From: Streptomyces sp. LaPpAH-108
Lineage (GTDB): Bacteria > Actinomycetota > Actinomycetes > Streptomycetales > Streptomycetaceae
Length of the DNA: 64,000 bases
Assembly: GCF_000373625.1 (NCBI RefSeq)
Contig: NZ_KB891995.1
Coordinates: forward strand, 124,001-188,000
Direction of reading: 5' to 3'
Shown: positions 25,695 through 34,740 of the stretch, piece after piece
How positions within the stretch are numbered: position 1 is the first letter of the stretch
How the letters are laid out: each line of letters begins with the position of its first letter
Notes under the pieces: generated by a model
Database searches by the model: none
What the model was told of the DNA's origin: nothing
Seen by the model: the letters and a program-made list of their open reading frames with translations, nothing else
Position numbers and translations under genes: made by a program

Positions 25695-26414
25695 TTACTC
25701 CTCGCCCGCCAGCGTCAGCGACCGCAGCTTCCACCCCGCGAACCAGGTGGCCGCGACGGTCACCACGACCAGCAGCACGGTGGCCGTCGTCAGCCCCACG
25801 TCGGAGGTGACCAGGTCCCCGCCCGCGACCTTGTGGGCGACCGCGAGCGACCACTGCTGGACGCTCAGGGTGCGCGCACCGGCCACCAGGGAGCCGAACA
25901 GCGCCTCCCAGACCAGCGCGTAGACGAGCCCGAAGACCACCGCGTGCCGCGAGACCGTGCCGAGCAGCAGGAACAGCGCCGAGTAGGCGATGGACGAGAC
26001 GAGCGCGGCGACCGTGTAGGCGACGGCGATGTTCTGGCCGTTGCCGTTCAGGATCAGGCCCGCGATCAGGGTCGGGACCGCGGAGAACACCATGGTGACC
26101 GCGATGGCGACGATCAGCTTGGTGAAGATGATCGCCGGCCGCTTGAGCGGCTTGGACAGCAGATAGACCACGGAGCCGTCGTCGATCTCCGGTCCGATGG
26201 CGCCGGTGCCCGCGATGACGCCGATGATGGGCACCATGGTGGCGAGCGCGAACCCGCCGAGGACGTCGGCGGCCACCTGGTCGTCGGCGCCGGTCAGGGC
26301 GCGGACGATCGCGGAGATGACGATCAGCAGCAGCGGCAGCACGCCGAGCACGAGGGCCCGGCGGCGGCCGAGCAGGGCTCGGTAGGTGAGCCGGGCGACG
26401 GTGGGGTCGTACAT
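25695..26414 (-). CDS. ABC-2 type transporter permease
   Basis: 239 residues with about six membrane segments (VLGVLPLLLIVISAIVRAL, FALATMVPIIGVIAGTGAIG, IFTKLIVAIAVTMVFSAVP and others). The segment GPEIDDGSVVYLLSKPLKRP is the typical cytoplasmic loop of ABC-2 exporter permeases. It is the last gene of the operon and follows its ATPase by 10 bp. The substrate is unknown. Confidence 0.88.
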   Translation of the reverse strand: MYDPTVARLTYRALLGRRRALVLGVLPLLLIVISAIVRALTGADDQVAADVLGGFALATMVPIIGVIAGTGAIGPEIDDGSVVYLLSKPLKRPAIIFTKLIVAIAVTMVFSAVPTLIAGLILNGNGQNIAVAYTVAALVSSIAYSALFLLLGTVSRHAVVFGLVYALVWEALFGSLVAGARTLSVQQWSLAVAHKVAGGDLVTSDVGLTTATVLLVVVTVAATWFAGWKLRSLTLAGEE

Positions 26415-26424
26415 CTTCGGCCTC

Positions 26425-27336
26425 CTACGCCGCGACCAGATACGAGAACACGGACTCCAGGGACTCGTCCGACGGCGAGACCGTGTGCAGCCGGATGCCC
26501 AGATCGCGGGCGACCTTCGGCAGCAGCGTGGTGAAGCGGCCGAAGTCGACGGCCTGGACGAGCAGCGCGCCCTCGGAGGTGTCCACCTCGATACCGGCCG
26601 TGGACGCGTCCGCGATCAGCGCGGCGGCCAGCGCCCGGTCGTCGCTGGAGCGCACCAGGTAGCGGTGCGGGCGGTCGGTCATCAGACGGCGGATCTTGCG
26701 GAAGTCGCCGCTGGCCGCGTGCCGTCCGGCGACGACGACCTCGATGTGCCGGGCGAGCTGTTCGACCTCCTCCAGGATGTGCGAGGAGAACAGCACGGTG
26801 CGGCCCTCGTCGCCCATGGTGCGCAGCAGGTCCATGAGCTGCATGCGCTGGCGCGGGTCCATGCCGTTGAACGGCTCGTCGAGCAGCAGCAGCGAGGGGT
26901 CGTGGACGAGCGCGGAGGCCATCTTCACGCGCTGCCGCATGCCCTTGGAGTACGTGGAGATCTTGCGGTCCTGCGCGTACTCCATCTCGACCGTGGCCAG
27001 GGCGCGTTGCGCCTCCTTGTCGCCGAGGCCGTGCAGTTCGGCGTTGGCGACGACGAACTCGCGCCCGGTGAGGAAGTCGTACATCGCCTCCCGCTCGGGT
27101 ACGACGCCGATCTCCCGGTAGACGGACTCGTTGCGCCACACCGGGCGGCCGTCCAGGGTGATCGTGCCGGTGGAGGGGGCGAGGAAGCCGCCCATCATGT
27201 TGATGAGGGTGGACTTCCCGGCGCCGTTGGGGCCGAGCAGACCGGTGACGCCGGGGCCGATCGTCATGGTGATGTCGTTGACGGCGACCACGTTGCCGAA
27301 CCAGCGGGAGACGTGGTCGATGCTGAGGGTCGTCAC
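26425..27336 (-). CDS. ABC transporter ATP-binding protein
   Basis: 303 residues from GTG 27336, which overlaps the stop of the upstream permease (GTGA). Walker A GPNGAGKST, signature YSKGMRQRV, Walker B LLLLDEP and the H loop SSHILEEVE are intact. The C-terminal 90 residues (RYLVRSSDDRALAAALIADA and on) form the accessory domain common in drug or lipid exporters. It pairs with the permease at 25695. Confidence 0.92.
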   Translation of the reverse strand: MTTLSIDHVSRWFGNVVAVNDITMTIGPGVTGLLGPNGAGKSTLINMMGGFLAPSTGTITLDGRPVWRNESVYREIGVVPEREAMYDFLTGREFVVANAELHGLGDKEAQRALATVEMEYAQDRKISTYSKGMRQRVKMASALVHDPSLLLLDEPFNGMDPRQRMQLMDLLRTMGDEGRTVLFSSHILEEVEQLARHIEVVVAGRHAASGDFRKIRRLMTDRPHRYLVRSSDDRALAAALIADASTAGIEVDTSEGALLVQAVDFGRFTTLLPKVARDLGIRLHTVSPSDESLESVFSYLVAA

Positions 27337-28253
27337 AGGCTCACCTTCTTGTAGCGGCGCAGCAGCAGGCCGTAGCTCGCGGCGATCACCCCGAGGGCGA
27401 CCAGGACGTACACCGCGCCCTCGGCACCGGACGGACCCGTGCCGCCGGGGAACGCGGAGGTGCCGCCGAGGAAGGCGGACTGCACGCCGTCGATCAGCGT
27501 GACCGGGGAGAACAGCCCGATCCACGGCACGGCGTCGGTGCTGCCCTGGGCGTCCGCGATGGCCTGGAGCGTGGAGACCGCGCCGTAGGAGATGGTCATG
27601 ACGGCGATCACGGCGGCGATGCCGAAGCCCCGGCGCGGGGTGACGGCCGCGATGACCAGGCCGATCCCGGCGAACAGCAGGGAGAGCAGCGCCACGGAGA
27701 CCATTCCCTGCGCGAATTCCTTCGTCTGGTGCGCGAAGCCCATCTTGGCGAGCAGCGCGCCGATGTAGAGCACGAGCAGCGGGGCGCCGGTGAGGACGAA
27801 GAGGGCGGAGGCGAGCGCCGCGAACTTCGCGAGCACGTAGTCGGCGGTCTCGATCGGCCGCGAGAAGTACAGCGGCACGGTCTTGAAGCGCAGGTCGCGC
27901 GAGACGGACTGGGGTGCCTGCGAGGCCACGTACAGGCTGATGACGGCCTGCATGATGATGGCGTAGCGGGTGTAGTCGACGGGCAGCTCGTGCGCCTTGG
28001 TGGCGACCGCGACGGCGACCATGATGGCCGCGGGCACGCACATCACCGCGAACAGCAGCATCGGCAGCACCTTGGACTTGGCCGAGCGGCCAAGTCCGTA
28101 GGCGCCGCGCAGGGACTGCGAGTAGAGCGAGCGGCGGGCGTAGGCGCGGCCGAGGCGGGGGCCGTCGTAGCCGCGGTAGCCGATGTCGTGGATGCGGGAC
28201 TGGTCGCCGGGGGGCGAACCCGCCGACTCTGTGAGGGGGTGCTCAACCGCCAT
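27333..28253 (-). CDS. ABC transporter permease with cytoplasmic N-terminus
   Basis: 306 residues. About 65 cytoplasmic residues with IHDIGYRGYDGPRLGR, a motif found in one actinobacterial permease group, precede six membrane segments (VLPMLLFAVMCVPAAIMVAV first, GAVYVLVALGVIAASYGLLL last). RDLRFKTVPLYFSRPI is the coupling loop. Its ATG lies inside the end of the upstream ATPase gene (11-bp overlap), so translation is coupled. It is the partner of the ATPase at 28243. Confidence 0.88.
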   Translation of the reverse strand: MAVEHPLTESAGSPPGDQSRIHDIGYRGYDGPRLGRAYARRSLYSQSLRGAYGLGRSAKSKVLPMLLFAVMCVPAAIMVAVAVATKAHELPVDYTRYAIIMQAVISLYVASQAPQSVSRDLRFKTVPLYFSRPIETADYVLAKFAALASALFVLTGAPLLVLYIGALLAKMGFAHQTKEFAQGMVSVALLSLLFAGIGLVIAAVTPRRGFGIAAVIAVMTISYGAVSTLQAIADAQGSTDAVPWIGLFSPVTLIDGVQSAFLGGTSAFPGGTGPSGAEGAVYVLVALGVIAASYGLLLRRYKKVSL

Positions 28254-29214
28254 GGCCGGCGGCCTCCTTCCGCTGCGCGTCGGCGGTGGTGAACACCTCG
28301 GAGATGCGGTGCCTGCGCTGTTCCATGCGCACCAGGCCGAGTCCGAGGTCCGCGACCACGTCGCGCACCAGGTCGTACGTCTCCTCGCCGCTCGCGGTCA
28401 CCAGGACGATGTGTCCGGCGCCGGGCAGGCCGCCGCCCTCGTCCTCGGTGTCGAGGCCGCGCGCGCCGAGCGCCTCGCGCAGGGCGCGGGTTCCGTCGGG
28501 GTGGGTGTCGCTGTCGGTGACCTCGATCGCGAGGGTCGTCGTGGTCTGGGTGAAGTCGGTGGTGGAGCTGGACCGCAGCAGCTTGCCGCCGTCGACGACA
28601 ACCACGTGGTCGCAGGTGCGCTCCAGTTCGCCGAGCAGGTGCGAGGTGACCAGGACGGAGATGCCGAAGTCCGTGTGGACGCGGCGGATCAGGCCCAGCA
28701 TCTCGTCGCGGCCGACCGGGTCGAGGCCGTTGGTCGGCTCGTCCAGGAAGACCAGGCGGGGGTCGTGCACCAGCGCCTGGGCGAGCTTGACCCGCTGCTT
28801 CATGCCGGTGGAGTAGCCGCCGATGGGGCGGTAGCGCTCCTCGTAGAGGCCGACATGGCGCAGGGTGTCCGCGGTGCGCTCGCGCGCGGCGGCGGCCGGG
28901 AGTCCGGACATGCGGGCCATGTGCACGACGAACTCGGTGGCCGAGACGTCGGGCGGGAGGCAGTCGTGCTCCGGCATGTACCCGACCCGCTCCCGGATGG
29001 CGGCGCCCTCGGTCGCCACGTCGAGGCCGAGCACGGTGGCACGGCCCTCCGAGGCGGGGGACAGCCCCAGCAGGATCTTGATCAGGGTGGACTTGCCGGC
29101 GCCGTTGGCACCGACGAGTCCGGTCACACCGGGTCCGATGTCCACGGACAGCCGGTCGAGAGCGGTCACCCGTGGGTACCGCTTGCTCAAGCTCTCGGTC
29201 GCGATCACAGTCAC
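28243..29214 (-). CDS. ABC transporter ATP-binding protein, first gene of the operon
   Basis: 323 residues. GTG 29214 (VTVIATESLSKRYP) was preferred to the longer frame. Walker A GANGAGKST, signature YSTGMKQRV, Walker B RLVFLDEP and SHLLGELE are intact, and a C-terminal accessory domain is present (FTQTTTTLAIEVT). Four genes in the order ATPase, permease, ATPase, permease, overlapping or nearly so, make either two related exporters or one hetero-tetrameric machine. About 280 bp of non-coding DNA separate it from the divergent peptidase gene; nothing else is recognised there. Confidence 0.92.
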   Translation of the reverse strand: MTVIATESLSKRYPRVTALDRLSVDIGPGVTGLVGANGAGKSTLIKILLGLSPASEGRATVLGLDVATEGAAIRERVGYMPEHDCLPPDVSATEFVVHMARMSGLPAAAARERTADTLRHVGLYEERYRPIGGYSTGMKQRVKLAQALVHDPRLVFLDEPTNGLDPVGRDEMLGLIRRVHTDFGISVLVTSHLLGELERTCDHVVVVDGGKLLRSSSTTDFTQTTTTLAIEVTDSDTHPDGTRALREALGARGLDTEDEGGGLPGAGHIVLVTASGEETYDLVRDVVADLGLGLVRMEQRRHRISEVFTTADAQRKEAAGHGG

Positions 29215-29494
29215 ACCCCCGACGCTAGTGACGCACCCCACGCCGGTCGTCAGACCTCAGAGCCGTCTTGAAGTCAGCCTCGGGTAGTACGGGGCCCTAG
29301 GGGAACGTGCGGGGGACGGGTTCGGGGATCGAGGGGCGGGGCTCAAGGGGGCCGGTGGGAGCGGAGGCTGCGGGTACGACGGGCCCGGCCCCTAGGAGTT
29401 GGCTCGGTGATCTCCCCTATTGACGCCGCCTCTAACAGCTGCGAGATTCAGCAGGGTCGGGTGACGAGGGCGTGGCGTCGATGGGACGGGCGGC

Positions 29495-30334
29495 ATGACG
29501 GGTGCAGTGAGTGAACTCTCCGCCGATTTGCGGGGCTTCCAGCGGGTGCAGCGGCTCGCGTACGAGTGCGCGGAGGCGGTCGCGGCCCGGCTGGAGCCGG
29601 GCGTGACCGAGCGTGAGGCGGCCCGGATGCAGCGGAGATGGCTGCGCGAGCGCGGGGTGCGGGACTGGTTCCATCTGCCCTTCGCCTGGTTCGGCGACCG
29701 GACCGCGTTCACCGGTTTCCGGATACCGCTCCAGTTCTTCCCCACCGACCGCGCCCTGGAGCCCGGGATGCCCTTCATCCTGGATCTGGCCCCGGTGTTC
29801 GAGGGGTACACGGCCGACATCGGCTACTCGGGCGCCCTCGGCGACAACCCACTGCAACGGCGCCTCATGACCGACCTGGAGGCACACCGCGAGCTGATCC
29901 TGCGCGAGGTGCGCGAGCGGCGCCCGCTGCGCGAGATCTACACGGACGTGGACCGCCTGATGACCCGTCAGGGATACGCCAACCGGCACCGCGCCTACCC
30001 CTTCGGCGTGATCGCCCACAAGGTGGACCGAGTACGCCAACGCCGTTTCGCACCCCATGTGTTCGGCTTCGGCACCCAGTCCCTCAAGGGCCTGCTGAGC
30101 GACGCGCTGCACGGCCACCGCGAGGGCTGGTCACCCCTGTGGTCGCCGTACCGCTTCTCCGACCACCCGCCGCACCCGGGCCTGTGGGCGGTCGAGCCCC
30201 ACCTCGGATTCCGGGGCACAGGCGCCAAGTTCGAGGAGATCCTGGTGGTCACGGACTCGCGCGACCCCGAGGAAAGCGCCTTCTGGCTGGACGACGATCT
30301 GCCGCACGTGCGGCGCTGGGCGGAGGAGAAGTGA
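29495..30334 (+). CDS. M24-family metallopeptidase homologue
   Basis: 279 residues. Fold elements of the aminopeptidase P/creatinase family are seen: FILDLAPVFEGYTADIGYSG supplies the two metal-binding Asp positions, and VEPHLGF a Glu near the C-terminus. The usual His in the HxxGHG segment is replaced by FGVIAHKVDRV and VFGFGTQSLKG, so substrate or activity may differ. There is no N-terminal creatinase domain. Its stop overlaps the ATG of the next gene (TGATG). Confidence 0.78.
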   Translation: MTGAVSELSADLRGFQRVQRLAYECAEAVAARLEPGVTEREAARMQRRWLRERGVRDWFHLPFAWFGDRTAFTGFRIPLQFFPTDRALEPGMPFILDLAPVFEGYTADIGYSGALGDNPLQRRLMTDLEAHRELILREVRERRPLREIYTDVDRLMTRQGYANRHRAYPFGVIAHKVDRVRQRRFAPHVFGFGTQSLKGLLSDALHGHREGWSPLWSPYRFSDHPPHPGLWAVEPHLGFRGTGAKFEEILVVTDSRDPEESAFWLDDDLPHVRRWAEEK

Positions 30335-31899
30335 TGCTGGAGGGTGCGCGCGAGCGCCGGATCAGGACCGGCGGGATCGAGCTGTGCGTGGCCGAACTCG
30401 GCGACCCCGCACGGCCGACGGTGGTGCTGGTGCACGGCTACCCGGACAGCAAGGAGGTCTGGTCGGAGGTCGCCACCCGGCTCGCCCGCCGCTTCCACGT
30501 GGTGCTGTACGACGTCCGGGGCCACGGCCGCTCGACCGCGCCGAAACCCCTGCGCGGCGGCTTCACCCTGGCCAAGCTGACCGACGACTTCCTGGCCGTG
30601 GTGGACGCGGTGAGCCCGGACCGGCCGGTCCATCTCGTGGGCCACGACTGGGGATCGGTCCAGTCGTGGGAGTTCGTCACGGTCGCCCGCACCCGGGGCC
30701 GCATCGCCTCCTTCACCTCCATGTCGGGCCCGTCCCTGGACCACTTCGGGCACTGGATCAACGCACGCGTGAAACGCCCGACCCCCCGCAGGATCGGCCA
30801 ACTCCTGGGCCAGGGTGCCAAGTCCTGGTACGTGTACCTGCTGCACACCCCGGTCCTGCCCGAACTCGCCTGGCGCGGCCCGCTCGGCAAGCGCTGGCCC
30901 GCGATCCTCCAGCGCGCGGAGAAGGTCCCGGCCGACGGCTACCCGACCGCCTCGCTGCCCTCGGACGCGGCCCACGGCGCCTGGCTCTACCGGGACAACG
31001 TCCGTACCCGGCTGCGTAAACCGCGCCCGGACGCCCACGCGCACGTGCCGGTGCAGCTGATCACGCCCGAGGGCGACGCGTTCCTCTCCCCGCGCCTCTA
31101 CGACGACTTGGAGCAGTGGGTACCCCGGCTGGTGCGGCGCGTACTCCCGGCCAAGCACTGGATTCCGCGCACCCGGCCCGACCAACTGGCGCTGTGGATC
31201 ACCGAATTCGTGGAGTCGGCAGAGGAAGGCGCACCGGCCGCCGCACCCGATGGCCGCCATGGCGCCCGTTTCGCGGGGCAGTTGGCGCTGATCACCGGTG
31301 CGGGCGACGGCATCGGCCGGGCGACGGCGTTCGCCTTCGCGGAGTCCGGCGCGCGCGTGGTGGCCGTGGACCGCGACCCGGAGGCGGCCACCCGCACCGC
31401 CGAACTCGCCCTGCTGCTGGGCGCGTCGGAGGCATGGGCCGAGTCGGTGGACGTCTCCGACGAACAGGCCGTGGAGAAACTGGCCGCGCGCGTGCACAGC
31501 GAGAACGGCGTGGTGGACGTGCTGGTGAACGCCGCGGGCACCGACCTCCCGGACTCCCCGCTCACCGCTCCCGCCGACGCATGGCGTGCGGCGCTGGAGG
31601 CCAACTTGTTCGGCACACTGCACAGTTGCCGTCACTTCGGGGCACGCATGGTGGAGCGCGGACAGGGCGGCCACATCGTCACCATCGGATCCGCCACGAC
31701 CGATCTTTCGGAACGCCTGCGCGCCGAACTGTCCGTGCACGACATTGGAGTTACGACCGCTTCCGCCGCACCCGGTGCCAACTGGCCGCCGAAGAAGGCC
31801 GCGAGCGCGATTCTCGACGCCGTGGCGCAGAACAAGCCAACTGTCGTGAAACGGGCGTCAGTTGTCCACAGGATCGCCAACTTCTTTGTGGATAACTGA
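30334..31899 (+). CDS. Alpha/beta hydrolase - short-chain dehydrogenase fusion, SDR part degenerate
   Basis: 521 residues. The hydrolase domain (about 1-300) resembles epoxide hydrolases: VLVHGYPDSKEVW (oxyanion), VGHDWGSVQSW (nucleophile Asp), a late LPAKHWIPR (His). The SDR domain (about 308-521) keeps the NAD motif LITGAGDGIGRATA, the VNAAG motif and GHIVTIGSA, but then runs straight into LSERLRAELSVHDIGVT. About 20 residues that normally carry the YxxxK catalytic pair are missing, and more seems lost near the C-terminus. The dehydrogenase half is probably inactive. The last codons contain DnaA boxes (31862, 31887). Confidence 0.82.
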   Translation: MLEGARERRIRTGGIELCVAELGDPARPTVVLVHGYPDSKEVWSEVATRLARRFHVVLYDVRGHGRSTAPKPLRGGFTLAKLTDDFLAVVDAVSPDRPVHLVGHDWGSVQSWEFVTVARTRGRIASFTSMSGPSLDHFGHWINARVKRPTPRRIGQLLGQGAKSWYVYLLHTPVLPELAWRGPLGKRWPAILQRAEKVPADGYPTASLPSDAAHGAWLYRDNVRTRLRKPRPDAHAHVPVQLITPEGDAFLSPRLYDDLEQWVPRLVRRVLPAKHWIPRTRPDQLALWITEFVESAEEGAPAAAPDGRHGARFAGQLALITGAGDGIGRATAFAFAESGARVVAVDRDPEAATRTAELALLLGASEAWAESVDVSDEQAVEKLAARVHSENGVVDVLVNAAGTDLPDSPLTAPADAWRAALEANLFGTLHSCRHFGARMVERGQGGHIVTIGSATTDLSERLRAELSVHDIGVTTASAAPGANWPPKKAASAILDAVAQNKPTVVKRASVVHRIANFFVDN

Positions 31900-31915
31900 A
31901 CTTGGCTGTGGATCA
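31862..31915. promoter_or_regulatory. Three DnaA boxes at the end of the fusion gene
   Basis: TTGTCCACA (31862-31870), TGTGGATAA (31887-31895) and TGTGGATCA (31907-31915) within 54 bp. The first two are perfect. They lie in the last codons of the hydrolase-SDR gene and in the AT-rich gap before kptA. Confidence 0.65.
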
Positions 31916-32022
31916 AACCTCCTGGCGAAAATCGAGTGCGTGACCTACGTCTCTTCCTGTACATCAGGTAATCGAGAAAGCAGGTGAACAGACGAAACAG
32001 AAAAGAGAGAATGTAAGGAAAT

Positions 32023-32571
32023 ATGGATGACAGACGTACCGTAAAGCTGTCGAAGTACCTCGCGAAGCATCTGCGCCACCAGCCCGAGCGCATCGGACTC
32101 ACGCTGGACGCGGGCGGCTGGGTCGAGATCGACGCGCTGATGACGGCCGCCGCCGCGCACGGATTCCGGTTCACGCGCGCGGAACTCGACCATGTCGTGG
32201 CCGCCAACGACAAGAAGCGCTACGCCGTCGAGGGCACCCGCATCCGCGCCAGCCAGGGCCACACCGTGGACGTCGACCTGGGGCTGCCCCCGGCCACCCC
32301 GCCGCCGTACCTGTACCACGGCACCGTCACCCGCGCCCTGGACGCGATCCGCGCGGAGGGGCTGCGGCCCATGAGCCGTCACGACGTCCACCTCTCGGCC
32401 GACCGCGAGACGGCCACCCGGGTCGGCTCCCGGCGCGGCCGGCCCGTCGTCCTCGCGGTGGACGCGGCGGTCATGCACCGCGACGGCCACGTCTTCCGCG
32501 TCAGCGCGAACGGCGTCTGGCTGACGGAGGCGGTACCGGCGCGGTATCTGCGGTTCACCGAGGCGCGCTGA
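32023..32571 (+). CDS. kptA: RNA 2'-phosphotransferase (Tpt1/KptA)
   Basis: 182 residues. Transfers a 2'-phosphate from RNA to NAD+, giving ADP-ribose 1''-2'' cyclic phosphate; in eukaryotes this finishes tRNA splicing. Family motifs: LSKYLAKHLRHQPERIGL, WVEIDAL, RIRASQGHT, LYHGTVT, HLSADRETA, VLAVDA. Its natural RNA substrate in bacteria is not known. The leader (about 31960-32022) is remarkably AT-rich for this genome and includes TAAGGAAAT as the ribosome-binding site. It stands alone, preceded by DnaA boxes. Confidence 0.93.
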   Translation: MDDRRTVKLSKYLAKHLRHQPERIGLTLDAGGWVEIDALMTAAAAHGFRFTRAELDHVVAANDKKRYAVEGTRIRASQGHTVDVDLGLPPATPPPYLYHGTVTRALDAIRAEGLRPMSRHDVHLSADRETATRVGSRRGRPVVLAVDAAVMHRDGHVFRVSANGVWLTEAVPARYLRFTEAR

Positions 32572-32648
32572 CAGGGGCGCGGCTCCCCGGGCGGGGGCGC
32601 CTTCGTGAGCGGCCCGGCCCTCTTCACCGGCCACGTAGGCTCGACGCC

Positions 32649-33551
32649 ATGAGTCTGCGCCTGAGCACCGTGATCCTTCCCATCGACCGCTGGAACGAGG
32701 GCGGCCGTGCCACGTGGCAGCGCGCGGAGGACCTGGGCTTCCACGCCGCGTACACCTACGACCACCTGTCGTGGCGCACCTTCCGCGACGGCCCCTGGTT
32801 CGGCGCGGTGCCCACGCTGACGGCGGCTGCGGCCACGACCTCGCGGCTGCGTCTGGGCACGCTCGTCACCTCCCCCAACTTCCGGCACCCGGTGACCCTC
32901 GCCAAGGACCTCATCTCCCTGGACGACGTCTCCGACGGCCGGATCACCCTCGGTATCGGCGCGGGCGGCATCGGGTTCGACGCGACCGCGCTCGGCCAGG
33001 AGCCGTGGACGCCGCGTGAGCGCGCCGACCGGTTCGCGGAGTTCGTGGCGCTGCTCGACCGGCTGCTCAGCGAGGGCGCGGTCACCGAGGAGGGCCGCTT
33101 CTACTCGGCGGTCGAGGCGCGCAACATCCCGGGCTGTGTGCAGCGCCCCCGGCTGCCCTTCGCGGTGGCGGCCACCGGCCCGCGCGGCCTGCGCCTGGCC
33201 GCCCGGTACGGGCAGGCGTGGGTGACCACGGGCGACCCGAAGCTGTACGAGAACGGCACCCCCGAGCAGTCGGTCGAGGCGCTGCGCGGCCAGCTGACCA
33301 GGCTGGGCGAGGCGTGCGCGGAGGCCGGCCGGGACGCGGCCGAGCTGGACAAGATCCTGCTCACCGGCTTCACCCCCGACCGCACCGGGCCGCTCCAGTC
33401 GCTGGACGCGTTCGTGGACTTCGCGGGCCGCCACAAGGAACTGGGCTTCGACGAGATCGTGATCCACTGGCCGATCCCGGACTCCGACTTCGCCGCCGAC
33501 CAGAAGGTCTTCGAGCGGATCGCGATGGAGGCGGCGGCACAGCTGGGCTGA
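32649..33551 (+). CDS. LLM-class F420-dependent oxidoreductase
   Basis: 300 residues from ATG 32649. Bacterial luciferase-like TIM barrel: AEDLGFHAAYTYDHL near the start, RLRLGTLVTSPNFRHPVTLA and LDDVSDGRITLGIGAGG (the conserved SxGRxxxGxGxG-type strand), PFAVAATGPRGLRLAARYGQ, and FDEIVIHWPI at the end. F420 is the likely cofactor in an actinomycete. The substrate is unknown. About 270 bp follow without a gene. Confidence 0.88.
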   Translation: MSLRLSTVILPIDRWNEGGRATWQRAEDLGFHAAYTYDHLSWRTFRDGPWFGAVPTLTAAAATTSRLRLGTLVTSPNFRHPVTLAKDLISLDDVSDGRITLGIGAGGIGFDATALGQEPWTPRERADRFAEFVALLDRLLSEGAVTEEGRFYSAVEARNIPGCVQRPRLPFAVAATGPRGLRLAARYGQAWVTTGDPKLYENGTPEQSVEALRGQLTRLGEACAEAGRDAAELDKILLTGFTPDRTGPLQSLDAFVDFAGRHKELGFDEIVIHWPIPDSDFAADQKVFERIAMEAAAQLG

Positions 33552-33796
33552 CGGGGGTGGGCTGGGGGGCGGGGTGAGCGGGCGCGGCCGAGTGGGCGTT
33601 CCTGGCCGTCTCCGGCCAGCCCCGGCCGTCCTCGGCACCAGATGGCGGACGGTCCCGCGCGGCCCACGCCGGTGCGCGCCCCGCTGCCACAGGCGCCCCC
33701 CCCCCGGAGGCCATCGCGCAAGCCCCGGCCATGGCCGGATGTGACCCGTTCCGACCCCAACCACGCCTCATATGTGCGGAGTCCCGCACGACCGTG

Positions 33797-33810
33797 CGCG
33801 CATATGCGCG
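33797..33810. promoter_or_regulatory. 14-bp perfect palindrome at the HAD gene start
   Basis: CGCGCATATGCGCG reads the same on both strands and overlaps an alternative ATG (33804) of the HAD gene; the likely GTG start is at 33822. A related CATATG occurs about 32 bp upstream. Operator or chance is open. Confidence 0.35.
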
Positions 33811-33821
33811 AGAATGGCCGG

Positions 33822-34733
33822 GTGACCTCAGCGACCAGACAGCCGGGGACGCCCCCGGTACCCCCCGCGTTCCCGGCCCCGCTCGGACAAGGAGGCACCG
33901 TAGGCCCGCCGCCCCGGCTGATCGCCACCGACCTCGACGGCACCCTGCTGCACGACGACAAGACGGTCTCCGCGCGGACCGTCGCCGCGCTCGCCGCGGC
34001 CGAGGAGGCGGGGGTGGAGGTCTTCTTCGTCACCGGCCGCCCGGCCCGCTGGATGGACGTGGTCGCCGATCACGTCCACGGCCACGGCCTCGCGATCTGC
34101 GGCAACGGCGCCGCCGTGGTCGACCTGCACGGCGGCCCCGGCGCCCACCGGTTCGTCACGGTGCGCGAGCTGGCCCGGCAGCGGGCGCTCGACGCGGTGG
34201 GCCTGCTGCGCGAGGCGGCCCCGGGCACCGTGTTCGCCGTCGAGCAGACCTACGGCTTCCACCAGGAGCCCGCGTATCCCAAGCTGCACATGGAGATACC
34301 GGACAACCTGCTGCCCGCCGAGGAACTGCTCGCGCCGGACGGCCCGGACGCCGACCAGCCCGTCCTCAAGATCCTCGCCTACCACCCGGAGCTGGACCCG
34401 GACGCGTTCCTCACCACGGCCCGCATCGCGATCGGCGGCCACGCCAACGTCACCCGCTCCAGCCCCAGCGCCCTCCTGGAACTGAGCGGCGCCGGGGTCT
34501 CCAAGGCCAGCACCCTCGCGCTGTGCTGCGCCGAGCGCGGCATCGCGCCCGAGGAGGTCGTCGCCTTCGGTGACATGCCCAACGACCTGGAGATGCTGAC
34601 CTGGGCCGGACGCTCGTACGCGATGGGCAACGCCCACCCGGACGTCCTCGCCGCGGCCACCGGCCGTACCGTCGCCAACACCGAGGACGGCGTGGCGGTC
34701 GTGATCGAGCGGCTGCTCGCCGACCGCCTCTGA
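33822..34733 (+). CDS. Cof-type HAD phosphatase
   Basis: 303 residues from GTG 33822; ATG 33804 would add six residues. After a Pro-rich N-terminal stretch the HAD motifs are LIATDLDGTLLHDDKTVS, FVTGRPARW, a lysine in GAGVSKASTLALCC and FGDMPNDLEMLTWAGRS. It resembles the homologue at 23964 but carries a longer N-terminus. The substrate is unknown. It converges with cydCD, with only 7 bp between stops. Confidence 0.88.
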   Translation: MTSATRQPGTPPVPPAFPAPLGQGGTVGPPPRLIATDLDGTLLHDDKTVSARTVAALAAAEEAGVEVFFVTGRPARWMDVVADHVHGHGLAICGNGAAVVDLHGGPGAHRFVTVRELARQRALDAVGLLREAAPGTVFAVEQTYGFHQEPAYPKLHMEIPDNLLPAEELLAPDGPDADQPVLKILAYHPELDPDAFLTTARIAIGGHANVTRSSPSALLELSGAGVSKASTLALCCAERGIAPEEVVAFGDMPNDLEMLTWAGRSYAMGNAHPDVLAAATGRTVANTEDGVAVVIERLLADRL

Positions 34734-34740
34734 GCGTCCC

